Positions 27,334-35,561 of a DNA stretch of 64,000 nucleotides are shown piece by piece. The translations under genes and the position numbers were made by a program. Each line of letters opens with the position of its first letter. The stretch's first letter is position 1. The notes below the pieces were generated by a model. The model had not been told where the DNA came from and ran no database searches. It saw only the letters and a list, made by a program, of their open reading frames with translations. Source of the stretch: Glycomyces luteolus (GTDB taxonomy: Bacteria; Actinomycetota; Actinomycetes; Mycobacteriales; Micromonosporaceae); the NCBI RefSeq assembly GCF_027622875.1, contig NZ_JAPZVP010000022.1, forward strand, positions 28,068 to 92,067, read 5' to 3'.

Positions 27334-27860
27334 CACACGGAGGTGCCGTCTCGGGGGTCCCCGGCCGGTTCGAGGCGCAGCGCCTCGGCGGGGATGTCGC
27401 CGTCGATGAGCCGCTTCAGCAGGCCGAGCAGCGGGTCGCCGGGGGTGTCGAAGCCGCCGTCGTCGCTGAGCTCGTCGACGCGGACCCACCGGAATTCGAG
27501 GTCCTGCTCGTAGGCGTCGCCGCCGGAGACGTGCGGGGTGTAGCGCTGGACGCGCGTGAAGAACAGGTAGTTGTCCTGGGTGAAGAGCGCGCCGTCCTTC
27601 GGGCGGCTGAAGGCGCGGCGGGCGACCGGGCCGACGAGGTCGCCGTCGCCGATGCGCAGGCCGGTCTCCTCGAACAGCTCGCGGACGGCGGCGTCGGCGG
27701 GGGTCTCGCCGGCGTCGATGCCGCCGCCGGGCAGGAACCAGCGGGCGGGGCGCTCCGGGGTCGCGGACCGGCCGATGAACAGGACCGCGTCCTGTTCATC
27801 GATCACGATGCACCGCGCGCCGTAGCGGTCGATTCGGGTGGGTTCGTTCGTCGCGCTCAC
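27333..27860 (-). CDS. Nudix hydrolase (array member 2)
   Basis: A 175-aa protein with Nudix box GGGIDAGETPADAAVRELFEETGL and C-terminal LLKRLIDGDIPAEALRL. The GTG start at 27860 overlaps the stop of member 3 by four bases. It also has its own leaderless -10 box (CATACT) inside the end of member 3. The N-terminus (SATNEPTRIDRYGARCIVID) differs from the other members, so the specificities probably differ. Confidence 0.88.
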   Translation of the reverse strand: MSATNEPTRIDRYGARCIVIDEQDAVLFIGRSATPERPARWFLPGGGIDAGETPADAAVRELFEETGLRIGDGDLVGPVARRAFSRPKDGALFTQDNYLFFTRVQRYTPHVSGGDAYEQDLEFRWVRVDELSDDGGFDTPGDPLLGLLKRLIDGDIPAEALRLEPAGDPRDGTSV

Positions 27861-28426
27861 CGGTCAAGTATGGGGGCACGCTCCGTAGCCGTCCACCCTC
27901 TATCGGGATCCCATGTCCAAGCGCCCCATGGAATCGGAACGGGCGCAACAGGAGTCGCGCCCGCCATCAGTCCCTTGAGCAGGCCCGCGACCCTCGCGGG
28001 GAACACCAGTGCGTCCGCTTCGGCGATCGCGTCGAGGCTGAGCCAGCGCGCCTCGGTGAACTCGGCCCGCTCGATGTCCTCGAGCCGGTCGCGGGCGGGC
28101 GCGAAATGCGGGACGCGCAGGAAGAAGTACGCGTCGCGGGAGCGGATGACCAAGTCGGGGCTGTCGGACCAGTCGCCTTCGGTCTCGGCCACGACCGGCC
28201 CCAGCGCGCCCGGGTCGATCCGCAGGCCGGTCTCTTCGAACACCTCCCGGGCCGCGCCCTCCTCGAGCGTCTCGCCCTCGTCGAGCCCGCCGCCGGGCGT
28301 CACGTAGTACTCGACGCCCGGGCCCATGTAGTCGCGGCTGTAGAACAGCAGCACCCGGTCGTCCTCGTCGGCGAGGAGCACCCGCGCGCACCGCCGCCGG
28401 ATCACCTTGGCTTCTGGGGTGGTCAT
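27857..28426 (-). CDS. Nudix hydrolase (array member 3)
   Basis: A 189-aa protein with Nudix box GGGLDEGETLEEGAAREVFEETGL after VLLFYSRDYMGPGVEYYVTP. It is the longest of the five, with a Trp/Pro-rich tail (PIPWGAWTWDPDRGW). The start has its own -10 box, and the stop overlaps the GTG of member 2. It probably hydrolyses a nucleotide or sugar-nucleotide; the target is unknown. Confidence 0.88.
   Translation of the reverse strand: MTTPEAKVIRRRCARVLLADEDDRVLLFYSRDYMGPGVEYYVTPGGGLDEGETLEEGAAREVFEETGLRIDPGALGPVVAETEGDWSDSPDLVIRSRDAYFFLRVPHFAPARDRLEDIERAEFTEARWLSLDAIAEADALVFPARVAGLLKGLMAGATPVAPVPIPWGAWTWDPDRGWTATERAPILDR
27867..27872 (-). promoter_or_regulatory. Leaderless -10 box of Nudix member 2
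   Basis: CATACT on the minus strand, six bases, then GTG 27860. Confidence 0.45.
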
Positions 28427-28432
28427 GGTCCG

Positions 28433-28438
28433 AGTATC
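28433..28438 (-). promoter_or_regulatory. Leaderless -10 box of Nudix member 3
   Basis: GATACT on the minus strand, six bases, then ATG 28426. Confidence 0.4.
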
Positions 28439-28459
28439 CGGACCGCGGGGCCGCCGCGT

Positions 28460-28987
28460 CTACTCCGGCAGCGGGAAGCGCTTGGTGTCACCGCGCCAGT
28501 TCGCCCACGGGAGCTCGACGGGCGCCGCCGGGAGGTCGCCGCCGACGAGCCGCTTGAGCAGGTCGGCGACGGGCACCGGGAAGATCCCGTCGTCGACGGC
28601 CTTGACCTCGTCGATCGATAGCCACATGGAACCGGTGAGCTCGCCGATCTCGCTCGCCTCGAGGTGCGCGAAGTCGACGGCGAACCGCTCGACGCGCAGC
28701 AGGAAGAACACGTGGTCGTCGGGTCCTATCCACCAGGTTCCGGCGGTGTGCCCGACCGGCTCCCCGAGCGCGGCGGGGTCGACGCGCAGGCCGGTCTCCT
28801 CGAACAGCTCACGCGCGGCCGCCTCCGCGGCGGTCTCCTCGCCGTCGATCCCCCCGCCGATCGTCACGAAGAACTCCGACTCCGGGGTCACGAACCCCGA
28901 ACTGTGCAGCAGCAGCACCCGGTCCCGCTCGTCGACGACGAGCACTCGGGCGCAGCGGCGCGGTTCCGTTCCAGCGGTGTCAGTCAT
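28460..28987 (-). CDS. Nudix hydrolase (array member 4)
   Basis: A 175-aa protein with Nudix box GGGIDGEETAAEAAARELFEETGL, preceded by LLLHSSGFVTPESEFFVTI. The C-terminus LLKRLVGGDLPAAPVELPW matches its neighbours. The start is ATG 28987, six bases after CATACT; an open extension far upstream in this frame runs through member 5 and is not real. Confidence 0.88.
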   Translation of the reverse strand: MTDTAGTEPRRCARVLVVDERDRVLLLHSSGFVTPESEFFVTIGGGIDGEETAAEAAARELFEETGLRVDPAALGEPVGHTAGTWWIGPDDHVFFLLRVERFAVDFAHLEASEIGELTGSMWLSIDEVKAVDDGIFPVPVADLLKRLVGGDLPAAPVELPWANWRGDTKRFPLPE

Positions 28988-28993
28988 CCGGAA

Positions 28994-28999
28994 AGTATG
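28994..28999 (-). promoter_or_regulatory. Leaderless -10 box of Nudix member 4
   Basis: CATACT on the minus strand, six bases, then ATG 28987. Confidence 0.45.
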
Positions 29000-29027
29000 C
29001 AGCCTGCCGAGCCGCCGCCGATCGGCG

Positions 29028-29537
29028 CTAGGGGAGGTCGACCCAGGGCAGTTCGATCGGGACGCCGGGCCGCCCGCCTCCGAGGAGCTGCTCGAGCAGG
29101 CCCGCGAGGCCGATCGGGAACACGATCGCGTCCACCGCGTCCAGGTCCGCGGGCGACAGCCACGCGTGCCGGGCGACCTCGTCCCGCTCGCCCTCCTCCA
29201 TCCCCCGGAAGTCGGGCTCGAAGCGGTCGACGCGCAAGAGGAAATAGTGCTCCTCCGCCCAGTACCGGATACCGCTGTTCGAGCGCCACCGGCCCTCGCG
29301 CCGGCACACCACCGGGCCGAGCGCCTCCGGTGCGACCCGCAGGCCGGTCTCCTCGAACACCTCCCGGGCGGCGGCCCCGGCGAGCGATTCGCCGTCCTCG
29401 ACCCCGCCGCCCACCGTGAAGTAGTAGTCCCTGCCGCGCGCCGCGGACCCGTGGTTGAAGAACAACAGCACCCGCCCGTCCCCGTCCACGAGCAGTACAC
29501 GCGCCGAACGCCGGACCGGATCCGCTGGAATCGCCAT
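29028..29537 (-). CDS. Nudix hydrolase (array member 5, proximal)
   Basis: A 169-aa protein with Nudix box [24 protein letters not shown] after VLLFFNHGSAARGRDYYFTV. The C-terminus LLEQLLGGGRPGVPIELPW mirrors the other four. It is the first gene of the array in the direction of transcription, with its own -10 box. The spacing to member 4 is 40 bases. Confidence 0.88.
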   Translation of the reverse strand: MAIPADPVRRSARVLLVDGDGRVLLFFNHGSAARGRDYYFTVGGGVEDGESLAGAAAREVFEETGLRVAPEALGPVVCRREGRWRSNSGIRYWAEEHYFLLRVDRFEPDFRGMEEGERDEVARHAWLSPADLDAVDAIVFPIGLAGLLEQLLGGGRPGVPIELPWVDLP

Positions 29538-29544
29538 ACGCGCC

Positions 29545-29550
29545 AGCCTA
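29545..29550 (-). promoter_or_regulatory. Leaderless -10 box of Nudix member 5
   Basis: TAGGCT on the minus strand, seven bases, then ATG 29537. Confidence 0.55.
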
Positions 29551-29596
29551 AACCGGGCGGCAAGCCGTTTCCGCCGCGGCGAAGCGGGCCCGGGAA

Positions 29597-29624
29597 GGCC
29601 CGCGGCGGGGTGTCGCCGCGGGCC
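29597..29624 (-). terminator. Terminator of the AhpD-like/membrane protein operon
   Basis: Perfect 11-bp arms GGCCCGCGGCG/CGCCGCGGGCC with a 6-base loop, 20 bases past the stop of the four-TM gene. TT follows on the minus strand. Confidence 0.65.
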
Positions 29625-29643
29625 CGGTTTCCTGGTTTCAAGC

Positions 29644-30063
29644 TCAAGCGGCCGCGGGGGCCGCCGTCGTCTCAGCGGGCCTGCGGTCCTCGAGCAGCCG
29701 CTTCGCCAGCCGCCCCGAAGCCTCCGCCAGACCCATGATCATGAGCGCGTTGATCGCGTGGAAGCCGAAGATGATCTGACCCGGCGTCGTCCCCGCCACG
29801 CTCACCAGCGCGATCAGCGACTGCAGCACCACCAGGCCGAACACGCCCGCCGCCAGGCCGACCAGCTTCCCGCCCGACCGCGCCAGCGCCGCGAACAGGA
29901 TGCCCAGCAGCGCGACCACCGCGATCACCCGGCCGTTCATGATGTGCAGCGAGAACGACTCGTCCGGTGAGCCGGTCCCGATCGCCCCGTACCCGGCCAG
30001 GAAGAACTGGATCCCGATCAGCACGTGCAGGATCCCGATCCACACGCGATAGAACTTAAGCAT
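29644..30063 (-). CDS. Four-TM membrane protein (DUF6220-like)
   Basis: A 139-aa protein with four helices: about 6-27, 45-62, 68-90 and 97-117. It opens MLKFYRVWIGILHVLIGIQF, has the HIMNGRVIAVVALLG segment typical of small quinone/heme-like or DoxX-like four-helix proteins, and ends in a Pro/Ala/Thr-rich tail. No catalytic residue is recognised. Its ATG lies inside the end of the AhpD-like gene (8-base overlap), so the two are one operon. Confidence 0.65.
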   Translation of the reverse strand: MLKFYRVWIGILHVLIGIQFFLAGYGAIGTGSPDESFSLHIMNGRVIAVVALLGILFAALARSGGKLVGLAAGVFGLVVLQSLIALVSVAGTTPGQIIFGFHAINALMIMGLAEASGRLAKRLLEDRRPAETTAAPAAA

Positions 30064-31072
30064 CAGTGCCCTCCAAAACCGCGCTCCGCTTCTCGATCTC
30101 GTCCTGCAGGGCGTCGACGCCCGTCATCGTCCCGTAGGCGAGCAGGTGGACCACGCAGTGATCCGAGTGCTTCGCACCCCGCCACGCCGCCACATCCGCC
30201 TCGTCCACCGCCCCCGGAGCGAGCGCCGCCGCCACCGCGAGCCGCGCCCCCAACGCCGGGCCGGCCTCCAGACCGCCACCGTCCACCAGCTCCGGCAGGC
30301 CGTCGCCGACCGCGTCCTCCCGGACGCCCACGGTCCGCGCCACCGCCTCCGCGGCATCGCCGCCGAGCAGCCCCGGACCCGACGACGCGTACGCCCGCAG
30401 ATGCCCGTACGCGACCCCCACCGGCGATCCCGCCGCCCAGCCCGGCACCCGCACCCGCAGCCCCCGGGCCCAGCCAGGCCGCTCCTCCAGCAGCGCTAGG
30501 CTCGTCCCCGGCTCCAAGTCCGCCATGACCGCCGCCCGCAGCGTCCGCGACGCCACCGAACGGCCCAGCCGCGTCGCCGTCACCGGATGCGGCGACTCGT
30601 TGTACGCCAGCACCTGCACCAGCCGCGTGATGAACTCGAACACCAGCGCCGTACCGATGAACCGCGGCGCCGCCGACGCCGCGAACGGCCCCTCCGGGCC
30701 CGGCTCCAGCGCCCACTCGGCCAGCGGCGCCCACTCCTTCGGCGGGTTCGACGCGCGCAGTCCCTCAGCCAGCGCCGACTCGCCCAACGCGTGCAGCAGC
30801 ACCGTGTGCGCGTCCGTGCAGAACCTGCAGCCGTTGCGCACCGCGATCGCGGTCGCCACGACCTCCTTCGCCAGCCGCTCCTCCGGGCCGCCCACCATCA
30901 GCGACTCCCGCAGCAGCGACCACATCGACGCCAGCAGTTCCGGTGCGGGCGAAAGCATCTGGAACGGCGCGCCCACCGCGCCCAGCTCCCGCTTCGCCTG
31001 CGAATACACCTCGGCCACCAGGCCGTCGGCCTGTCTGGCCTCGACCGGCGCCACATATCTGATCTGGGGCAT
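30056..31072 (-). CDS. Carboxymuconolactone decarboxylase/AhpD-family protein, two-domain
   Basis: A 338-aa protein. The N-terminal domain has VATAIAVRNGCRFCTDAHTVLL with the AhpD-type CxxCxxxH active site near residue 81. The C-terminal half carries a second, cysteine-poor copy (AWRGAKHSDHCVVHLLAYG). AhpD-like proteins reduce peroxidase partners or act in oxidative defence; the true partner is not seen here. ATG 31072 is chosen from the strong GAGGAGG site eight bases ahead. It overlaps the downstream four-TM gene. Confidence 0.8.
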   Translation of the reverse strand: MPQIRYVAPVEARQADGLVAEVYSQAKRELGAVGAPFQMLSPAPELLASMWSLLRESLMVGGPEERLAKEVVATAIAVRNGCRFCTDAHTVLLHALGESALAEGLRASNPPKEWAPLAEWALEPGPEGPFAASAAPRFIGTALVFEFITRLVQVLAYNESPHPVTATRLGRSVASRTLRAAVMADLEPGTSLALLEERPGWARGLRVRVPGWAAGSPVGVAYGHLRAYASSGPGLLGGDAAEAVARTVGVREDAVGDGLPELVDGGGLEAGPALGARLAVAAALAPGAVDEADVAAWRGAKHSDHCVVHLLAYGTMTGVDALQDEIEKRSAVLEGTDA

Positions 31073-31278
31073 GGGGTCCTCCTCGATTCCCTTCGCGCCG
31101 AACGCCTTCGCACCCGCCGCGTCATGCCCTCCAGACTCCCCGCCGCGGGCCCGATGCGCGTCCGCCCCGCGCTGGCTTTCGGCCCCGCGCCGAGCGCCGC
31201 ATTCGCGGCCGCCGCGTACACCCTGCGCCGTACGCGGCCGCTGCACCGCGGGCCGATGCCGAGGTGACGGCCCCGACT

Positions 31279-31284
31279 TAGGAT
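31279..31284 (+). promoter_or_regulatory. Leaderless -10 box of the histidine kinase gene
   Basis: TAGGAT, seven bases, then ATG 31292. The in-frame ATG at 31283 overlaps the box and is rejected. Confidence 0.6.
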
Positions 31285-31291
31285 GGGAGCC

Positions 31292-32452
31292 ATGTCCATT
31301 CCCTCCGGAAGCCGCCTCTCAGGGCTGCGGCTCGACCTGGTCGTCGCCGCGATCCTGCTGTCGGACACGCTCATCTCGGGCGCGGCCGCCGCAGTAGGGG
31401 ACGGCCTCGCCTGGTACGGCTGGCCGCTGCTCGCCGCCGGGCCCCTCGCGTTCCCGCTGTGGCGCCGCTACCCGCGGGCGGTCATGCTCGTCAGCGTCGG
31501 CGCGCTGGTCGCCGTCGGGCACCTCCAGGTCGGCCCGCTCGCGGCGGTCCCGGCGCTGGTCGCGATCGCGGTCTCGATGTACCGGGGGCACCGCAGGCTC
31601 ACCGTCTCCCTGGTCCTGCTCGTCTCGGCCGTCACGATGCTCGGGAACTGGAGCGCGGCCGGATTCCACTTCACCGGCGCGGTCATGGAGCAGTCCATGC
31701 TGGTCATCGGCTGGCTCCACGTCGCCCTCATCTCCGGTGAGTCGCGGCGCCAGCGCGACGCCTACATGGCCGAGGCCGAGCACACCCGCGAGGAGGCGGT
31801 CAAGCGCAAGGCCGCCGACGAGCGCGTCAGGATCGCCCGCGAACTCCACGATTCGCTCACCCACTCGATCTCGGTGATCCGCGTCCAGGCAGGCGTGGCG
31901 CTCCACTTGGCGCGCAAACGCGGCGAAGAGCCGCCGCCCGCCCTCGTCGCGGTCGAGGAGGCCGCGAAGGACGCCACCCGGGAACTGCGCGAGACCCTCA
32001 CGATGCTCCGCGACGACGAGGGCCACCGCCTCTCCCGCGTCGAGCCCCTGGCCGACCGCTACCGGGGCCTCGGCTTCGCGATCGAGCTCGAATGCGAGAT
32101 CGAGGAGACCGCCGCGATCGACGAGGAGGTCGACCACGCCGCCTACCGGATCGTCCAGGAGGCCCTCACGAACGCGGTCCGCCACTCCGCGGGCGACCGG
32201 GTCCGGGTGCGCGTCCACCACGGCGAGGACGCCCTCGTCGTCGAAGTCGCCGACAACGGCCGCGCCCGCGACTTCGCGCCCGGGCGCGGACTCACCGGCA
32301 TGCGCGAACGCGTGGACGCCCTCGGCGGCACCCTCGATGTCGGACCCGGCGAGTACGGTTTCACCGTCACCGCCCGCCTGCCGATGCCCGACCCGCCGGC
32401 CCCGGCCGCCGCGATCCCCGCCCAGGCCGCCGAGACCGGGGGCACGCGATGA
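31292..32452 (+). CDS. Sensor histidine kinase, NarL/DesK type
   Basis: A 386-aa membrane kinase. About five TMs lie in the first 150 residues with only short loops, so it probably senses something in or at the membrane. The dimerisation/phosphorylation box ERVRIARELHDSLTHSISVI has the His near residue 187. The HATPase has HAAYRIVQEALTNAVRHS, VEVADNGRARDF and GRGLTGMRERVDALGG. It pairs with the response regulator, whose ATG overlaps its TGA (ATGA). Confidence 0.93.
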   Translation: MSIPSGSRLSGLRLDLVVAAILLSDTLISGAAAAVGDGLAWYGWPLLAAGPLAFPLWRRYPRAVMLVSVGALVAVGHLQVGPLAAVPALVAIAVSMYRGHRRLTVSLVLLVSAVTMLGNWSAAGFHFTGAVMEQSMLVIGWLHVALISGESRRQRDAYMAEAEHTREEAVKRKAADERVRIARELHDSLTHSISVIRVQAGVALHLARKRGEEPPPALVAVEEAAKDATRELRETLTMLRDDEGHRLSRVEPLADRYRGLGFAIELECEIEETAAIDEEVDHAAYRIVQEALTNAVRHSAGDRVRVRVHHGEDALVVEVADNGRARDFAPGRGLTGMRERVDALGGTLDVGPGEYGFTVTARLPMPDPPAPAAAIPAQAAETGGTR

Positions 32453-33111
32453 TCCGCGTCCTGCTCGCCGACGACCAGCCGCTCATGCGCGGCGGCTTCC
32501 GCGCCCTCATCGACGCCGAAGACGACATGACCGTCGTCGCCGAGGCCGCCGACGGTCCCACCGCGGTGCGCCTCGCGGGCGAGTACCGGCCCGACGTGGC
32601 CCTGCTCGACGTCGAGATGCCCGGCGGCGACGGCATCAGCGCCGTGCGCGCGATCGCCGCCGACGAGCGCCTCGCCGAGCTCCGCGTCGTCATGCTCACC
32701 AACTACTCCTTCGACGCCTACGTGTTCGACGCCCTCCGCGCCGGAGCCGCCGGATACCTCGTCAAGGACACCGAACCCGAAGAGCTCCTCCGCTGCGTGC
32801 GCGCCGCCGCGGCCGGAGAGACCCTCCTCTCGCCGCAGATCGCCGCGAAACTCGTCGCCGAGTACGTCGCACACCCTCCCTCGCGCCTCGCCGGGCAGGT
32901 CGAAGGCCTCACCTCCCGCGAAACCGAGATCGTGGCACTCGTCGCGCGCGGCCTCACGAACGGCGAGATCGCCGAGCGACTCTTCATCAGCCCGGCCACC
33001 GCGAAGACCCACGTGCACCGCGCCATGATGAAACTCGCCGTCCGCGACCGCGCGGGCCTGGTCGTCTTCGCCTACGAGTCGGGCCTGGTCCAGCCCAAGA
33101 ACGGCGCCTGA
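32449..33111 (+). CDS. Response regulator, NarL/FixJ family
   Basis: A 220-aa DNA-binding regulator. The receiver has IRVLLADDQPLMRGGF, VALLDVEMPGGDG with phospho-Asp near 54, and a conserved Lys in GYLVKDTEPEELL. The C-terminal LuxR helix-turn-helix is LTSRETEIVALVARGLTN, then ISPATAKTHVHRAMMKL. It is translationally coupled to the kinase upstream. The targets are unknown. Confidence 0.95.
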   Translation: MIRVLLADDQPLMRGGFRALIDAEDDMTVVAEAADGPTAVRLAGEYRPDVALLDVEMPGGDGISAVRAIAADERLAELRVVMLTNYSFDAYVFDALRAGAAGYLVKDTEPEELLRCVRAAAAGETLLSPQIAAKLVAEYVAHPPSRLAGQVEGLTSRETEIVALVARGLTNGEIAERLFISPATAKTHVHRAMMKLAVRDRAGLVVFAYESGLVQPKNGA

Positions 33112-33134
33112 CCGCGGCACTCAGGGCGGGCCGC

Positions 33135-33998
33135 TCAATCGGCGCTCGGCTCGCCCGCCTCCCCCTCGGCCGTCCCCGCAGTGTCCTCCTCCGGCTCGGC
33201 CGTCGCATTGAACTCGGCACCGAACAGCAAGGCCGCGTTCGTGATCCACAGCCAGATCAGGAACACGATCGCACCGCCCAGCGTCCCGTACGTCTTGTCG
33301 TAGTGCCCGAAGTTCGCCACATACAGCCCGAACCCGGCCGACGCCGCGATCCACAGCACCACCGCCAGCGCGGCGCCCGGCGCGCGCCGGCCGAACCGCG
33401 AGCGCTTCGCGGGGGCGAGCCAGTACAGGAGCGCCACGATCACCATCACCAGCACGATCACGGCGGGCCATTTCACCCAGCCCCACACGGTGACCGCGGT
33501 GCCGCTCGCGCCGATCGCGTCGCCGATCGCGCGCGCCACCGACCCGCCCGTGGCCGCGACGATCCCGCACACCGCCGTCAGCGCGCCCACCACGAGGGTG
33601 AGCACGATCCGCACGATGAGGACCGTCCACCATTTGCGGGTCTCGTCGGTCCCGTTGACGGCGTTGAGGGCCCGCGAGAACGCCGCCACGTAGTTGGAGG
33701 CGGCCCACAGGGCCGCCAGGAGGCCGACCAGGGCCAGCAGGCCCGCGGCGGCGGGGTTCATCTGGAGCTGCGCCACGGCGTCCTCGATGATGTCGAGGCT
33801 CGCGCCGGGCGCGATGGACGCGATGCCGTCGAGGAGCACCTCCGTCGCGTTCTCGTCGAGCATGCCGATGACGGAGGCGCCCACGAGGATCGCGGGGAAC
33901 AGCGACATCACCGAGAAGTACGTGAGGGCCGCCGCGGTGTCCCCGCGGCTCGCCCCGCCGTACCGTTTGGCGGCCTTCACCAATGACCTGGCGCCCAT
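33135..33998 (-). CDS. YihY/BrkB-family membrane protein
   Basis: A 287-aa inner-membrane protein with six helices. The family signatures are GASRGDTAAALTYFSVMSLFPAILV, AALWAASNYVAAFSRALNAV and YDKTYGTLGGAIVFLIWLWITNAALLFGAEFNA, followed by an acidic tail. YihY proteins have been suggested to be transporters or RNase-BN-like, but the function is unproven. A CACGGT box lies six bases before the ATG. Confidence 0.9.
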   Translation of the reverse strand: MGARSLVKAAKRYGGASRGDTAAALTYFSVMSLFPAILVGASVIGMLDENATEVLLDGIASIAPGASLDIIEDAVAQLQMNPAAAGLLALVGLLAALWAASNYVAAFSRALNAVNGTDETRKWWTVLIVRIVLTLVVGALTAVCGIVAATGGSVARAIGDAIGASGTAVTVWGWVKWPAVIVLVMVIVALLYWLAPAKRSRFGRRAPGAALAVVLWIAASAGFGLYVANFGHYDKTYGTLGGAIVFLIWLWITNAALLFGAEFNATAEPEEDTAGTAEGEAGEPSAD

Positions 33999-34056
33999 GC
34001 CCCCACCGTGCCAGGCGGCGCGCAGGAAAGGGCCGGTTCGCGCGAACTCGGCACGC

Positions 34057-34491
34057 CTACGGCGCGAGCCGGTCCGACCGCACCGCCGCGCGGGCGCGCG
34101 TCGCGAGATCCCAGATGACGAAGACGTCCACCGCGATCGCCAGTGCGGCCCACAGTGGATATTGCGGAGCGAGGAGGACCTGGTTCACCGCCGAGACGGA
34201 CGCGACCGCGAGAGCGGGCACCGGGTGCGCGCCCCACCGCGCCAGGCGCCGCCACGCGCCGAGCTGGCCGAGCCCGATCACGACGGCCGCCAGGCCGATC
34301 ACGAGGTTCACCCAGCCCCAGCCGGTGCTGTCGCCGCGGTACCAGTAGCCGCCGCCGGTGAAGACGGACACGCCGCCGATCGCGACCGCGTACCCGGTGA
34401 GCAGCTGCCAGGCGCCCATGAGCAGCAGCAGGACTCCCGCGAGCGCGGAGCCTCCCGCGCTGCGGCGAGGAAGCCAGTCCTCTCGGGTCAT
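34057..34491 (-). CDS. Four-TM membrane protein (DUF7144-like)
   Basis: A 144-aa protein starting MTREDWLPRRSAGGSALAGV. Four hydrophobic helices follow (about 15-40, 60-78, 88-105, 110-128). GYWYRGDSTGWGWVNLVIGLAAVVIG is the typical signature of this actinobacterial family. The ATG is set by AGGAG nine bases upstream; an earlier in-frame ATG lacks a site. The function is unknown. Confidence 0.75.
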   Translation of the reverse strand: MTREDWLPRRSAGGSALAGVLLLLMGAWQLLTGYAVAIGGVSVFTGGGYWYRGDSTGWGWVNLVIGLAAVVIGLGQLGAWRRLARWGAHPVPALAVASVSAVNQVLLAPQYPLWAALAIAVDVFVIWDLATRARAAVRSDRLAP

Positions 34492-34635
34492 GTGCGGTCT
34501 CCTGGGGCGCTGATCGGCGCCGAAGGCGCCGCTTGCGCACACAGCTTAGGCGACGCGGCGTCCCGATCGCGGCTTCCACGCTCGTCCCTCGCCGCACGGC
34601 GGCCCCAGGACGATCGCGCGCGCTCCCCGCGCAGG

Positions 34636-35226
34636 CTAGTCGCCCGCCGGGCCTTCCAAGCGGCGCAGCCAGTTGCCGAGCAGCGCGCTGCCGTCCTCGG
34701 TGAGGATCGATTCGGGGTGGAACTGCACCCCTTCGACGTCGAGGCTGCGGTGGCGCAGCCCCATGACGGTCCCGTCGTCGCTGTGGGCGGTCACCTCGAG
34801 CGGCTCGTGCACGCTCGAGGGCTCGACCGCGAGCGAGTGGTAGCGGGTGGCGGTGAACGGGTTGGCGAGCCCGGCGAAGACGCCTTCGCCGTCGTGCCGG
34901 ATCGGCGAGGTCTCGCCGTGCCGCAGCTCGGCCGCGCGCGTCACCTTGGCCCCCCAGTGCTCGGCGATCACCTGGTGCCCCAGGCACACCCCGAGCACGG
35001 GCACTTCGCCCGCGAAGCGGTCGAGCAGATCGTGGCCGAGCCGGGCCTCGTCGGGCCGCCCCGGGCCGGGCGAGAGGAGCACGCCGGCGGGGCGCAGCCT
35101 CACGGCCTCGTCCACATCGGTCCGGTCGGAGCGGCGCACCTCCACCCGGGCGCCCAGCGCCCGCAGGTAGGAGACGATGGTGTGGACGAACGAGTCGCGA
35201 AAGTCAACGACCAGCACGCTACCCAT
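34636..35226 (-). CDS. pabA: Anthranilate/aminodeoxychorismate synthase glutamine amidotransferase
   Basis: A 196-aa class I amidotransferase that supplies ammonia for anthranilate or 4-amino-4-deoxychorismate synthesis. Cys nucleophile in VLGVCLGHQVIAEHWGA (near 80), LLSPGPGRPDEA, and the His-Glu pair in VEGVQFHPESILTEDG. In many actinobacteria this gene (trpG/pabA) lies near crgA with no chorismate-binding partner, as here, so it may serve both tryptophan and folate. Start MGSVLVVDFRDSF. Confidence 0.9.
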   Translation of the reverse strand: MGSVLVVDFRDSFVHTIVSYLRALGARVEVRRSDRTDVDEAVRLRPAGVLLSPGPGRPDEARLGHDLLDRFAGEVPVLGVCLGHQVIAEHWGAKVTRAAELRHGETSPIRHDGEGVFAGLANPFTATRYHSLAVEPSSVHEPLEVTAHSDDGTVMGLRHRSLDVEGVQFHPESILTEDGSALLGNWLRRLEGPAGD

Positions 35227-35266
35227 CGGTGTCTTCCATCAGCGCCCCCACCAGTGCGTTCGAACG

Positions 35267-35560
35267 TTACTCCCCGTCTTCGGGGGACTCCGCGGTCTGC
35301 CAGTCCTCGGGGTCGAAACCGGTCCCGGGGCAGTCCACCCCGGGTGTGCAGGTCTCTCCCTCGGCCGGTTCGCCGCCGTCGTCGCCGTTCTCGACATTGA
35401 CGCCGCCGGCCGGGTCGACGTTGCTCCACGGCATGAGCGGGCGCACCGCCGGGAACACCACGAACCACAGCAGGGCGACCATGCCGACGGTCAAGGCGAC
35501 CGAGCCGATCAGTTTACCCGGAAGCCCCCCGGGGAGCTTCCGCCAGATCCACGAGTACAC
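35267..35560 (-). CDS. Small single-TM protein near sortase
   Basis: A 97-aa protein with one helix (residues about 15-37, KLIGSVALTVGMVALLWFVV) and an acidic, disordered outer tail. The tail contains two cysteines (ETCTPGVDCPG) and ends ESPEDGE. Such small membrane proteins commonly lie between sortase and pabA in this neighbourhood. There is one base between the sortase stop and its ATG, so they are co-transcribed. The function is unknown. Confidence 0.75.
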   Translation of the reverse strand: MYSWIWRKLPGGLPGKLIGSVALTVGMVALLWFVVFPAVRPLMPWSNVDPAGGVNVENGDDGGEPAEGETCTPGVDCPGTGFDPEDWQTAESPEDGE

Positions 35561-35561
35561 G

